In this document: positions 44,995-52,633 of the stretch, piece by piece | Layout: each line of letters begins with the position of its first letter | How positions within the stretch are numbered: the stretch's first letter is position 1 | Origin: Candidatus Hydrogenedentota bacterium | Lineage (GTDB): Bacteria > Hydrogenedentota > Hydrogenedentia > Hydrogenedentales > SLHB01 | DNA: 64,000 nt | Assembly: GCA_016215105.1 (NCBI GenBank) | Contig: JACRLJ010000002.1 | Coordinates: 1-64,000 of the forward strand | Reading direction: 5' to 3' | Translations under genes and position numbers: made by a program | The notes under the pieces: model-generated | What the model was told of the DNA's origin: nothing | The model's input: only the letters and a program-made list of their open reading frames with translations | Database searches by the model: none

Positions 44995-45284
44995 CGGACG
45001 TGAACCGTTTCATGCGCTCCCGCACCGGACGGCAATTCCTCAATGGAATCCGCGGTCATTTGTACGGCCGGACCGTCCTGGACGCGAGGTCCATCGGACG
45101 CGCTGACGGCGTCGCGACCATCCTTCGCCTGGACAATGGCGAGACCTACCGCTTTATGGACGAGGAACTGTCGTTGGACACACTACACGGCCAATTCAGT
45201 CCTCTTTTCAAATCACGAAATGCGCACCCGCGCAAAGGAGCGCGCCATGCAACAAACGAGTTCCGTTCAGAACGGGGTAATTGA
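44973..45284 (+). CDS. Small protein family A, member 1
   Basis: A 103-residue protein starting at an ATG at 44973 inside the end of the previous gene. Its core VNRFMRSRTGRQFLNGIRGH, then LDNGETYRFMDEELSLDTLH, is shared with the genes at 45247, 45549 and 46620. The predicted pattern is a helix followed by beta strands. No known family is recognised. The C-terminal 25 residues overlap the next gene in another frame. Confidence 0.6.
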   Translation: MSRRSPITDVNRFMRSRTGRQFLNGIRGHLYGRTVLDARSIGRADGVATILRLDNGETYRFMDEELSLDTLHGQFSPLFKSRNAHPRKGARHATNEFRSERGN

Positions 45285-45543
45285 ACCGGATTGCCCCATC
45301 GAGATTATGCAGTTCATGGAGTCGGACGAGGGCAAAAAGTTCCTGGATGGTATCCGTCACTATCTCAAGGGACTGACCATTACCGACGTGGAATTCAACC
45401 CTACGGATACCGGAATCACGACCAACCTCATATTCACGGAGGGAGAGTACTTTCCCTTTAACGATGAGGAACTCAGTCTGGATACGCTTCGAGGCCAATT
45501 CGGGCCACTGTTCCGGCGTTTCGCCGCGAAGGCCAGGGAGTAG
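45247..45543 (+). CDS. Small protein family A, member 2
   Basis: A 98-residue protein with AAAGGAG upstream of the ATG at 45247. It shares FMESDEGKKFLDGIRHYLKG and NDEELSLDTLRGQFGPLF with member 1; the last stretch is nearly identical, so these two are the closest pair. The mid-part (TITDVEFNPTDTGITTNLIF) corresponds to the VVDVSFANDVWCVATTLHL strands in member 4. Confidence 0.65.
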   Translation: MQQTSSVQNGVIEPDCPIEIMQFMESDEGKKFLDGIRHYLKGLTITDVEFNPTDTGITTNLIFTEGEYFPFNDEELSLDTLRGQFGPLFRRFAAKARE

Positions 45544-45548
45544 AAACC

Positions 45549-45788
45549 ATGCAAAGGGAACTTAATGTGAACGACGTCCTGCGGTTCCTGGCGTCGAAAG
45601 AGGGTCAGCGACGAATGAAACAAACCGAGGACCTGCTCACCAAAAAGAAGATCATGAAGGTGACCTTCTCCAATGAAGGGAGCTGTGTCGGAACCACGCT
45701 ACATCTGAGCGATGGCAGCACGTTCCTCGTGTATCAGCCGTCGCTAATCGTACACGCGTTACCCAATCCGCTCGTAGAAAAGGAATAG
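45549..45788 (+). CDS. Small protein family A, member 3
   Basis: A 79-residue protein with AGGGAG before the ATG. It has the family layout VLRFLASKEGQRRM, then VTFSNEGSCVGTTLHLSDGS and VYQPSLIVHAL. It is shorter and more divergent at the C-terminus than the others and lacks the final helix. Confidence 0.6.
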   Translation: MQRELNVNDVLRFLASKEGQRRMKQTEDLLTKKKIMKVTFSNEGSCVGTTLHLSDGSTFLVYQPSLIVHALPNPLVEKE

Positions 45789-45793
45789 AAACC

Positions 45794-46294
45794 ATGGGAA
45801 GCGTATCCAATCAAAACGACAATGATCGCGTCATGCGCTCTAGCAAAACCGCGGCGTTGCTGCGTCAGTTCGTCGAGGACTGGCGTGAATTGATCGAAAA
45901 GGATGAGCCGGTACCGGGTTCGGACGGTGTGGAACTTTTGGCATCGGGCGGTCAAGGTGTTGGGAGAAACAAACGGGCGGCGGCGCGCCGCTCGACTGGG
46001 TCGAACCGTTCCCGGAAGCGTTCGGACCCGAAACTCAAGAACGGAAGGAGGCAGGCCATGATCCGGGTCGCGATTGGCCTTGAAGGCGGATTAGTTCAAG
46101 ACGTGAAACTCTGCAAAACCAAGAAGGAAGTAAGCGTATTTGAAAAAAACTTCTACCGCATCCGCGGATACGACTCCGAAGTGGAGGAAGAGCGGGATCG
46201 GGCCTCGAGTGATCGGGATATCTATGTGGACTGTTGGGAATTCAAAGGAAAGCGTCTGATAGGAGACGCAACAGGAGTGGACGCGGAATCCTGA
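45794..46294 (+). CDS. Hypothetical protein, possibly two overlapping products
   Basis: A 166-residue frame from the ATG at 45794. Its N-terminal 88 residues are basic and disordered-looking. An internal ATG at 46058 has a much stronger ribosome binding site (AAGGAGG, six bases away), and the protein from there (78 residues, MIRVAIGLEGGLVQDVKLC) matches the core of the genes at 50372 and 50849 (family B). So the internal start may be the main one, giving a separate 78-residue protein. Confidence 0.55.
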   Translation: MGSVSNQNDNDRVMRSSKTAALLRQFVEDWRELIEKDEPVPGSDGVELLASGGQGVGRNKRAAARRSTGSNRSRKRSDPKLKNGRRQAMIRVAIGLEGGLVQDVKLCKTKKEVSVFEKNFYRIRGYDSEVEEERDRASSDRDIYVDCWEFKGKRLIGDATGVDAES

Positions 46295-46316
46295 AAAAGC
46301 GTCCAAGGAGAAGCAT

Positions 46317-46616
46317 ATGAGCAACCGGGCACACCTGAGTAGAACCAAGTTTATAGGAGACCACGACGGCGCCAGCTGGGGATGGCGTATGGGCGACGAC
46401 ACCTTCCGCAGCTACACCGACGCCTGCGAAGAACACGAAGTACCCACCGGCCCGCTGGAGTTGCTGGCCAAGGCGGCCGGCGAAGCCACCCCCGAAGAAC
46501 AGACCTTCCTGGACAACCAGCTCAGCTTCGGCCAGGGAATTTCCATCAACGGGTCATGGCGCACGATCGAGGAAATCGCCCCCGTATTACGCGCCGCGCT
46601 CGTTGGGGGGGACTAA
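46317..46616 (+). CDS. Hypothetical protein
   Basis: A 99-residue protein with AAGGAG upstream. It is acidic and helical (DDTFRSYTDACEEHEVPTGP, then LELLAKAAGEATPEEQTFLD). No known family. It lies between family B and family A genes in the same operon. Confidence 0.55.
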   Translation: MSNRAHLSRTKFIGDHDGASWGWRMGDDTFRSYTDACEEHEVPTGPLELLAKAAGEATPEEQTFLDNQLSFGQGISINGSWRTIEEIAPVLRAALVGGD

Positions 46617-46619
46617 GCC

Positions 46620-46910
46620 ATGGGAGACGCATGCAACATGGCGGATATCGACCGATTCATGCGGTCGAAGGCCGGGAAAAAACACCTGCGGGAAATCCGC
46701 CGGATGCTCAAAGGGCACACCGTCGTGGACGTGTCCTTCGCAAACGACGTGTGGTGTGTTGCAACGACGCTACACCTCGACGACGGCGAGACTTTTGAGG
46801 TGTATCAACCGTCGCTGGAAGTGGACGCGCTGCGCGAGGAGTTCCACGACGTCCTTCAAGAGGAGTACTTCAAGGACTATCCCGAGCGGCGCGGAACGGA
46901 GGAGTCATGA
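46620..46910 (+). CDS. Small protein family A, member 4
   Basis: A 96-residue protein with GGGGGG upstream. It has the clearest family core: IDRFMRSKAGKKHLREIRRM, LKGHTVVDVSFAND, VATTLHLDDGETF and VYQPSLEVDALREEF. The C-terminal part is acidic. It overlaps the next gene by four bases (ATGA). Confidence 0.65.
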   Translation: MGDACNMADIDRFMRSKAGKKHLREIRRMLKGHTVVDVSFANDVWCVATTLHLDDGETFEVYQPSLEVDALREEFHDVLQEEYFKDYPERRGTEES

Positions 46911-47239
46911 AGAGCGCTCCTCCCAAGAAGTGCGGCGCCTGCGACGGACGGGGCTGGCTGCTCATGTGCAATACCGACGAGGCCGCCTTTGAAATCCAGC
47001 GGTGCGACGCGTGCGAACGGTTCTCGTCCGATCCGCAGGCCCAAGAGTTCATCGCGCGAAACAAGTCGACCCTTGTGGAGGCGCTGTTCGAATTCTGCGA
47101 CGCCGTCTTGGCCGACGCGGCGCGAGCGGTAAACGAGAAGGAACTATCCCATACCGGGATGAAATGCCGGATGAAAATGATCCGCGACTCACTGCAAAAC
47201 GCCGTCGACCTTCATAGCAAACACAAAGCAAAGAAGTGA
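46907..47239 (+). CDS. Zinc-ribbon-like small protein
   Basis: A 110-residue protein with two CxxC pairs near the N-terminus: CGACDGRGW and CDACERF. This CxxCxGxG-type half resembles the DnaJ zinc finger or rubredoxin-like ribbons. The C-terminal part is helical. It overlaps the previous gene by four bases (ATGA) and is likely translated with it. Confidence 0.6.
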   Translation: MKSAPPKKCGACDGRGWLLMCNTDEAAFEIQRCDACERFSSDPQAQEFIARNKSTLVEALFEFCDAVLADAARAVNEKELSHTGMKCRMKMIRDSLQNAVDLHSKHKAKK

Positions 47240-47330
47240 TCCATCTGCTAGGGACCCTGTAATGCAGTCTGGCAATGAGGCCGGAAAACAAACGAGAACC
47301 TTTGGAAAATGACCAAGAAAGGAACAAACC

Positions 47331-47555
47331 ATGAGAAAGAAATACATCGTTGAAGTGGCAGAAGTGCACTATCGCCTGTATTCAGTCGTGGCGGAGAACA
47401 AGAAACAAGCGAAGGCTTTGGTCAACGAGCGCACACCAGAAGTAGTTGATTGTCAGACCCTCGAGTACTCGCACGAATTACGCCAGAGTATGTGGAACGT
47501 CCAGGAGGACCCGGAACCGGAGACGCCCTCAACTTGTGGAGAAACTGGGCCATGA
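47331..47555 (+). CDS. Small hypothetical protein
   Basis: A 74-residue protein preceded by AAAGGAAC. The first 30 residues (KYIVEVAEVHYRLYSVVAEN) form alternating strand-type sequence, with KKQAKALVNERTPEVVD next, a layout seen in many small plasmid proteins. It overlaps the next gene by an ATGA. Confidence 0.5.
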   Translation: MRKKYIVEVAEVHYRLYSVVAENKKQAKALVNERTPEVVDCQTLEYSHELRQSMWNVQEDPEPETPSTCGETGP

Positions 47556-47788
47556 ATCAGAAAAATACCATGCTGAACATCGCAGAACTGACCATCCGCC
47601 ACCGTGCAGAATTAGACGGTTACAAGAACGACGACTATGACGCCGTCGAAGACCCTGAAGGATACATCGTGTCAATCTTGGTTTCTCTTCAGCATTGGTG
47701 CAATGAGAATGAGATTAATTGGAACAGGGAAGTCACGATGGCGGCAAGGTTCGTTAAGGCGGACAAGAGAGAACAGACTGATGAGTAG
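47552..47788 (+). CDS. Small hypothetical protein
   Basis: A 78-residue frame from the ATG at 47552 that overlaps the previous stop (ATGA). The product (IAELTIRHRAELDGYKNDDY) is acidic and helical and resembles small orphan proteins of plasmids. Translation coupling is the main support. Confidence 0.5.
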   Translation: MNQKNTMLNIAELTIRHRAELDGYKNDDYDAVEDPEGYIVSILVSLQHWCNENEINWNREVTMAARFVKADKREQTDE

Positions 47789-47900
47789 CTCGGCCAATCC
47801 CATGAACTTTTCGAAAACGGATTTTGCAGACCCCCGCTGAATCCGACTGACCCTCTTCCCACCGTTCGTTTGACCTAAACCGACAATTCACAACCCAACC

Positions 47901-47946
47901 AAGGGCGGAGTCTGCCTGTACCGCGGCGGCTCCGCCCTTTCCTTTT
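47901..47946 (+). terminator. Stem-loop, possible terminator
   Basis: AAGGGCGGAG and CTCCGCCCTT form a 10-base stem with a 19-base loop, followed by a weak TCCTTTT tract. It sits between two gene groups, just ahead of the GP88-like gene and its AAAGGAC site. Confidence 0.55.
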
Positions 47947-47960
47947 AGAAAGGACCCGTT

Positions 47961-48572
47961 ATGACCCTCGTTCAACCCGTTATAGGCCGCGGAAATGTGA
48001 AGGTTGGGCCGATTCCTACCTTCAGCCTGCCGTCACGCTTCACTTGCCCCGGCGCCACGCCGTGGTGCCTGGAACATTGTTACGCGTGGCGGTTCGAACG
48101 AATCTGGCCAAACTGCCGAGCGGCCTATGCGCTCAATCTCGTGTTGAGCTGGAACACGCGCCGGTTCGTCAAGGTCATGCATCGGAGAATTCCCAAAGAT
48201 CTTCCAGCGATGCGTATCCACGTGAGCGGCGATTTCTACTCTGCGCCCTACGTAACCATGTGGATATACATCGCACGGAGTAGCCCTCGGACCCAATTCT
48301 GGGCGTACACTCGAAGTTGGAATGTTCCCGCACTGCTGCCCGCGTTGGAACGTTTACGCGCCTTGCCCAATTTTGAGTTGTTCGCTTCCTCAGATCCGGG
48401 CATGCCCGACCCGCCGAGTCACTGGCGCGTAGCGTACCTGGAAACCGACCCGCGCGCCAATGGCCTTCCCTGCCCTCACCAGTACGGCGGCGCTTCCTCC
48501 TGCCACGAGTGCCGCTACTGCTTGCGCCCATATGCGCGCCAGAGATCACGAATGCAAAGGAACCTATCATGA
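47961..48572 (+). CDS. GP88-like cysteine-rich protein
   Basis: A 203-residue protein with two cysteine clusters: CPGATPWCLEHCYAWRF near the N-terminus and CPHQYGGASSCHECRYCLRP near the C-terminus. The N-terminal FSLPSRFTCPGA and C-x3-C-type pattern is that of phage gene-product-88 proteins, which are thought to be related to radical SAM or iron-sulfur enzymes. The function is unknown. The stop overlaps the next gene's ATG by four bases. Confidence 0.68.
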   Translation: MTLVQPVIGRGNVKVGPIPTFSLPSRFTCPGATPWCLEHCYAWRFERIWPNCRAAYALNLVLSWNTRRFVKVMHRRIPKDLPAMRIHVSGDFYSAPYVTMWIYIARSSPRTQFWAYTRSWNVPALLPALERLRALPNFELFASSDPGMPDPPSHWRVAYLETDPRANGLPCPHQYGGASSCHECRYCLRPYARQRSRMQRNLS

Positions 48573-49045
48573 ACCAACCGTCCAAGCCGTACACCATTCC
48601 CGTGTACAAACTGCAACTTGTCCAAGAAGGGACCTGTGAAGTCACGCATCTGTCCGATCCGGAACGAGTAGCGGAGTATCTCAAAGATGTCGCCGTTTCT
48701 GACCGTGAACAAATGGTCTGCTTGCATCTCAACACCAAGAACCGGCCCATCGGCCGGCAGACGGTGAGCATCGGCACCCTCAACGCCACACTCGTCCATC
48801 CAAGGGAGGTCTTTAAGGCAGCCCTCATCGCGGATGGCAGTGGCGCGAGTAATATCATTTTGACCCACAACCATCCATCCGGCGACACCACACCCTCACG
48901 CGAGGACGACGAAATCACCCGCAAGATCGCGCGAGCCGGAGCGCTTCTGGGCGTGCCGCTCCTCGACCACGTCATCGTCGCTCCAGGGGGCGGTTTCTTC
49001 TCCTACCGGAACTCGCGTCCGGACTGCCTCAAGGGAGGAGACTAG
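48569..49045 (+). CDS. RadC-like JAB-domain protein
   Basis: A 158-residue protein with the RadC/JAB metalloprotease-like fold: H100-N-H102-PSGD with downstream SREDDE, and LVHPREVF plus LLDHVIV. The usual N-terminal helix-hairpin-helix of chromosomal RadC is missing, as in plasmid and ICE versions. AAAGGAACC precedes the ATG at 48569. The role is unclear; such proteins are common markers of mobile elements, often found near antirestriction genes. Confidence 0.85.
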   Translation: MNQPSKPYTIPVYKLQLVQEGTCEVTHLSDPERVAEYLKDVAVSDREQMVCLHLNTKNRPIGRQTVSIGTLNATLVHPREVFKAALIADGSGASNIILTHNHPSGDTTPSREDDEITRKIARAGALLGVPLLDHVIVAPGGGFFSYRNSRPDCLKGGD

Positions 49046-49047
49046 CC

Positions 49048-50355
49048 ATGAGAATCACCCTGGAAACCGTCCGCGAAACGCTCCGCAGCGCGTTAGGAAG
49101 GGATAGCTTCGTCGCCTCCTTCATCACTCGCGTCGACGAATCCGTCCACGTTCCGACCGCCAGCATCGGCGCCGATGGGCGCCTACGGTACAACCCTGAG
49201 TTCGTGAAACGCCACGTTCTGGGTGACGAAGACCTGTTCTGTCTTGTGCTTCATGAATGTATGCATCCCATGTTTGGTCATTTCATCCATGGTTTGGGCG
49301 AATTGGAGAACATAGCCGCGGACATGGTCATCAACGCCAGCATCAGCCAACTCTTCCCCCACCCAAGCGGCGAGGGCAGCCTTTTCAAGAAGCTCTACGA
49401 TCCCCATGGATTGCAGGGCCTGCTACGTCCCCAGAGCCGCATGGGCGACAGCCGCTACTGGAACCTGTACAACGTCTTCTACGGACGCAGCGTTGGCAAG
49501 GAATCCTGGCTCAGCGCCGGCGAAGTCATCCAAACGCTCAGGATTCTCACCCCGGAAGTGTCCATCCCACAGGTGCTGCTTCTGGGCTCCCATGGCGGCG
49601 GCGCAGGAGAAAAGCGCGAGACAAACGATTCTCCCGCTCTGGACACGGAAACCCTCGGAAGGATCGCGGAGGATCTCAAACGGGGCGTCAAGCGGAACGT
49701 GAATAAGATGGCCGGATACAGCGAGTGCCTCTATGAGTTGTTCCTCGACGCGCTCAAGACCCACCTCTCCATCAAGAAAGCACTGTTGCAAAAGTTTGCC
49801 ACCAAGCAAAAGGTGGATAACTTCCGGCAGAGCGTCGAGCAACCGCGGGTCAGCGTCTCACCCATTCCGCTGCATCCGTCCAAACGGGACCTGGTGCTGC
49901 TTTCCGCGGGCATCGTTCCGTTCCACTACCACAACCGCGCCACCGGCGTGGTAACGCAGAAGCAAGGTCTCGCGGTCTACCTCGATGTGTCCGGAAGCGT
50001 CAATGAACATCTGCCGCATATCGTGGGACTGCTGCACAGCCTTAAGACCGAATTACGAACCATCTTCCTATTCAGCAACACGGTCGTGGAAGTCCCCTTC
50101 CAAGCCCTGCTGCGCGGGGAGATCAACACAACCTACGGTACGGATTTCAACTGTATCGCCGAGTCCATCCTCGCGCGGGGTCTGGACAAGGCCGTAATCC
50201 TCACCGACGGCTACGCCAGCTTGAAGCCCGAACTGCAAGACGACCTGAAGCGCCGCCACATACGGACCTTCACGGTCCTCTTCGGCGGCAAGGACGAATG
50301 CCCGGAATTCGCGCCTTTGGGCGGCGTAGCGCAGTTGGAAGACATCACCCAATAG
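49048..50355 (+). CDS. DUF2201-type VWA protein with metallopeptidase-like domain
   Basis: A 435-residue protein. The N-terminal half (1-260) has H69-E-C-M-H73 (LVLHECMHPMFGHF), the putative metallopeptidase-like part of DUF2201_N. The C-terminal half (300-435) is a VWA domain with MIDAS D313-V-S-G-S and VILTDGY as the metal-binding Asp motif. GGGAGGAG precedes the ATG. DUF2201 VWA proteins form pairs with MoxR-type AAA ATPases. The ATPase here is 0.8 kb downstream, separated by two small genes and two hairpins. Confidence 0.85.
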   Translation: MRITLETVRETLRSALGRDSFVASFITRVDESVHVPTASIGADGRLRYNPEFVKRHVLGDEDLFCLVLHECMHPMFGHFIHGLGELENIAADMVINASISQLFPHPSGEGSLFKKLYDPHGLQGLLRPQSRMGDSRYWNLYNVFYGRSVGKESWLSAGEVIQTLRILTPEVSIPQVLLLGSHGGGAGEKRETNDSPALDTETLGRIAEDLKRGVKRNVNKMAGYSECLYELFLDALKTHLSIKKALLQKFATKQKVDNFRQSVEQPRVSVSPIPLHPSKRDLVLLSAGIVPFHYHNRATGVVTQKQGLAVYLDVSGSVNEHLPHIVGLLHSLKTELRTIFLFSNTVVEVPFQALLRGEINTTYGTDFNCIAESILARGLDKAVILTDGYASLKPELQDDLKRRHIRTFTVLFGGKDECPEFAPLGGVAQLEDITQ

Positions 50356-50371
50356 AAAGGAGACCAGTATC

Positions 50372-50746
50372 ATGCTCTACCGAGTTACCTGGGCCATCAA
50401 CATCGAATCCCGATCCTTTCCCGCCGCGGCGCGCAAGGCTCTCAGAATTCACCGCAACCCCGATTCAGTTGCCACGGTTTTTGATGTGCGGGACAGCCAA
50501 GGCGTCGTCCGCCAAATTCACCTTCCGTCCAACGCCGCGCCCAGTCCGGCTGGCACGGTACTCGTAGTCGTTCCCATGGAGGACGGCTTCGTACGCGACG
50601 TCCAGGTTTTTCGCACCCACCGGGCTGCAAAGAAAGCCGAAGCGGCCTGGCTACACCAGCAAGACATCCTCGATGAGCAGGAGCGCGAGCACAAAGCCGA
50701 CTGGGGTACAGGCATCGCCATCTGGGAGTGTGACCTCAAAGGGTAA
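50372..50746 (+). CDS. Small protein with family B core
   Basis: A 124-residue protein with AAAGGAG upstream. The first 45 residues (YRVTWAINIESRSFPAAARK, then PDSVATVFDVRD) are a widespread plasmid-type small domain. The second half (VLVVVPMEDGFVRDVQVFRT, then AAKKAEAAWLHQQ) matches the genes at 46058 and 50849, so this looks like a fusion of the two. Function unknown. Confidence 0.65.
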   Translation: MLYRVTWAINIESRSFPAAARKALRIHRNPDSVATVFDVRDSQGVVRQIHLPSNAAPSPAGTVLVVVPMEDGFVRDVQVFRTHRAAKKAEAAWLHQQDILDEQEREHKADWGTGIAIWECDLKG

Positions 50747-50773
50747 ACACCTCAGCATGGCGAACCACATACC

Positions 50774-50816
50774 GGGGAGACATCCATGCCATGGGATGTC
50801 TCCCCTCAGCTTTTTT
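50774..50816 (+). terminator. Rho-independent terminator
   Basis: GGGGAGACATCC and GGATGTCTCCCC form a perfect 12-base stem with an eight-base loop. TCAGC and a run of six T follow. It lies 27 bases after the stop at 50746 and ahead of the next ribosome binding site. Confidence 0.82.
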
Positions 50817-50848
50817 GAGCGCAAGAACAACGAAGGAGGTGATTGAAT

Positions 50849-51043
50849 GTGACCGTATTCGTGACCATCGAAACCTGCCAAGGCATCGTCTCGGAGACCC
50901 GGGTCTTCCTCACGGACAAATCCGCACGCAAAGCGGAACGGAAATGGCTGAAGGCCAACGGCATCAAGGACGACGAGAACCGGCAGGGGAAATCAGACAA
51001 CGGGACCGAGTGCCTCCGCCTGGAGTGCAAACTCGAACCGTAA
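50849..51043 (+). CDS. Small protein family B, short form
   Basis: A 64-residue protein from a GTG at 50849, chosen because GAAGGAGGT lies eight bases upstream; the TTG at 50843 is too close. The product (VFVTIETCQGIVSETRVFLT, then SARKAERKWLKANG) shares the core of the genes at 46058 and 50372: strand, turn, strand, then an Ala-rich helix ending in a Trp. It stands alone between two terminators, so it is transcribed as its own unit. Confidence 0.6.
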   Translation: MTVFVTIETCQGIVSETRVFLTDKSARKAERKWLKANGIKDDENRQGKSDNGTECLRLECKLEP

Positions 51044-51070
51044 GCAAAAAACGAATGTGTCGTGTGTGAC

Positions 51071-51110
51071 GTGGAGAAGCATCCCTGTTGGAGCTTCTCC
51101 ACACTTTTTT
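51071..51110 (+). terminator. Rho-independent terminator
   Basis: GTGGAGAAGC and GCTTCTCCAC form a 10-base perfect stem with a 12-base loop, followed by AC and six T. It lies 27 bases after the family B gene and before the MoxR gene. Confidence 0.82.
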
Positions 51111-51142
51111 GTGAACAAACCAATCAACGGAGGTAAACCATC

Positions 51143-52633
51143 ATGATCCTGCAACAACTCGGTATTTACGGATGGAAAGAAGCCGACGAAAACCTCGTCC
51201 TGGCTTCCCTGTTAACCGGCGACCCGCTATTGCTCATTGGCAACCACGGGTGCGCCAAAACGCATGTGGCCAACAAGGTGGCCCAAGCGCTGGGTCGAAA
51301 GTTCCTGGTATACGATGCCTCGAAGGCGATGTTCGAAGACGTGTTGGGCTATCCCAACGTGGAGAAGCTCAAACACGGCGTGGTCGAGTACGTGCCGAGT
51401 CCCGTCACCATCTGGGACAAGGAACTCGTACTCATTGATGAGCTGAACCGGGCCGTCCCGGAGCTTCAGTCCAAATGGCTCGAAGTGATCCGCTCACGCA
51501 AGATTATGGGCTTTCCGACCGAAGTAAAGTGGGTCTGGAGCGCCATGAATCCCATGAGTTATTCCGCCACCAACGTGCTCGACGCCGCGCTTATCGGGCG
51601 CTTTGCGTTCTTCGTCTACCCGCCCGATGTGCTGCAAATGGACGAGCAAGACCGCATCCGGGTCGCCACCCATATTAATGGTGATGACGCGCCCAGCCTG
51701 TGTGTTTGGACGCAGGGCCGCACCGCCGGGACCGTTCCATCGGACTTAGTCGCGGCCACCGGCGTGAAAATGCGCGAGACCTTGCAACGCGCCGGCGCGC
51801 ACTTCCTGCGCCTCAAAGAACAACTCTCGACGCTGGCGGAGTTCCTGGCCAAATTCGCCGACCTGCTCATGCGGGAAACCAAAGGCGAAGTATCCCTGGA
51901 CGGCCGGCGGCTCGGGTTCATCCACCGCAACCTGCTCGCCAACCGCGCCATCGAACTGGCCAAGGCGGAAGTGTTCCAGGCGTCCCTCCCAGATTTCGTT
52001 ACGTCATCCCGGTACGTGGTCCAATCCAGCATCCCCGTCGGACTGAATGACGCCTCCCTCAAACGCGAGGAAGCCGTCCACAAAATGGAAGTCTGCTTTG
52101 ACCTCCTCAACCGCTACTTCGAGGAAGGCGCCGAACTGGCCACGGTAAATCTCATCTACGAGTTGCTTACTACCCCCGACCTCATGCGGCGGGCAAAACT
52201 GCTGCTTACCGAGAACCTGGGTGAGTTCGCGTTGTCCAAAGCCTGGACCGATCTCATGGCCGAGGACCGGGACATCTCCCTCCTGGCCTATACCGCGCTC
52301 CAGGTCGAGGCGCGCCGGCCCGGCACCGTGCCGCAGGAACTCCTGGCGTCCCTGTGCGCCAAAGTGTCCCAAATCACGCTGAGTTCGGCGTGCGTGCCGC
52401 GCCTGGAAGGCGACGCCATCGAGTATGTCGAGGAAGTGGAGCGACTGCTCCAACAGGACTCGGACCTGGCCAAACTGGTGGCGTACCAGCGGGTCGGAGA
52501 GCTTGTCCGATCCGGAACTATCACTCCCAAGACCATCAAAGAGACCGAACAGGCGATCGCGGAAGACATCCAGACCTTTGAACAGATGCTGGCCGATCAC
52601 GACGCATCCATGAAAGGAGAGAAAGCCGCATGA
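51143..52633 (+). CDS. MoxR-type AAA ATPase
   Basis: A 496-residue AAA+ ATPase of the MoxR/AAA_5 group. Walker A is GNHGCAKT (33-40) and Walker B LVLIDELNRA (95-104), followed by WSAMNP (sensor 1 region) and GRFAFFVYPPD. A long helical C-terminal part follows. These ATPases act as chaperone-like remodelling machines together with VWA proteins (RavA-ViaA, MoxR-VWA pairs). Here the probable partner is the DUF2201 VWA protein at 49.0-50.4 kb. ACGGAGG precedes the ATG. Confidence 0.86.
   Translation: MILQQLGIYGWKEADENLVLASLLTGDPLLLIGNHGCAKTHVANKVAQALGRKFLVYDASKAMFEDVLGYPNVEKLKHGVVEYVPSPVTIWDKELVLIDELNRAVPELQSKWLEVIRSRKIMGFPTEVKWVWSAMNPMSYSATNVLDAALIGRFAFFVYPPDVLQMDEQDRIRVATHINGDDAPSLCVWTQGRTAGTVPSDLVAATGVKMRETLQRAGAHFLRLKEQLSTLAEFLAKFADLLMRETKGEVSLDGRRLGFIHRNLLANRAIELAKAEVFQASLPDFVTSSRYVVQSSIPVGLNDASLKREEAVHKMEVCFDLLNRYFEEGAELATVNLIYELLTTPDLMRRAKLLLTENLGEFALSKAWTDLMAEDRDISLLAYTALQVEARRPGTVPQELLASLCAKVSQITLSSACVPRLEGDAIEYVEEVERLLQQDSDLAKLVAYQRVGELVRSGTITPKTIKETEQAIAEDIQTFEQMLADHDASMKGEKAA

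Noticed and set aside
48175-48975. Minus-strand open frame opposite the GP88-like and RadC-like genes
   Set aside because: Shadow of two recognisable genes.
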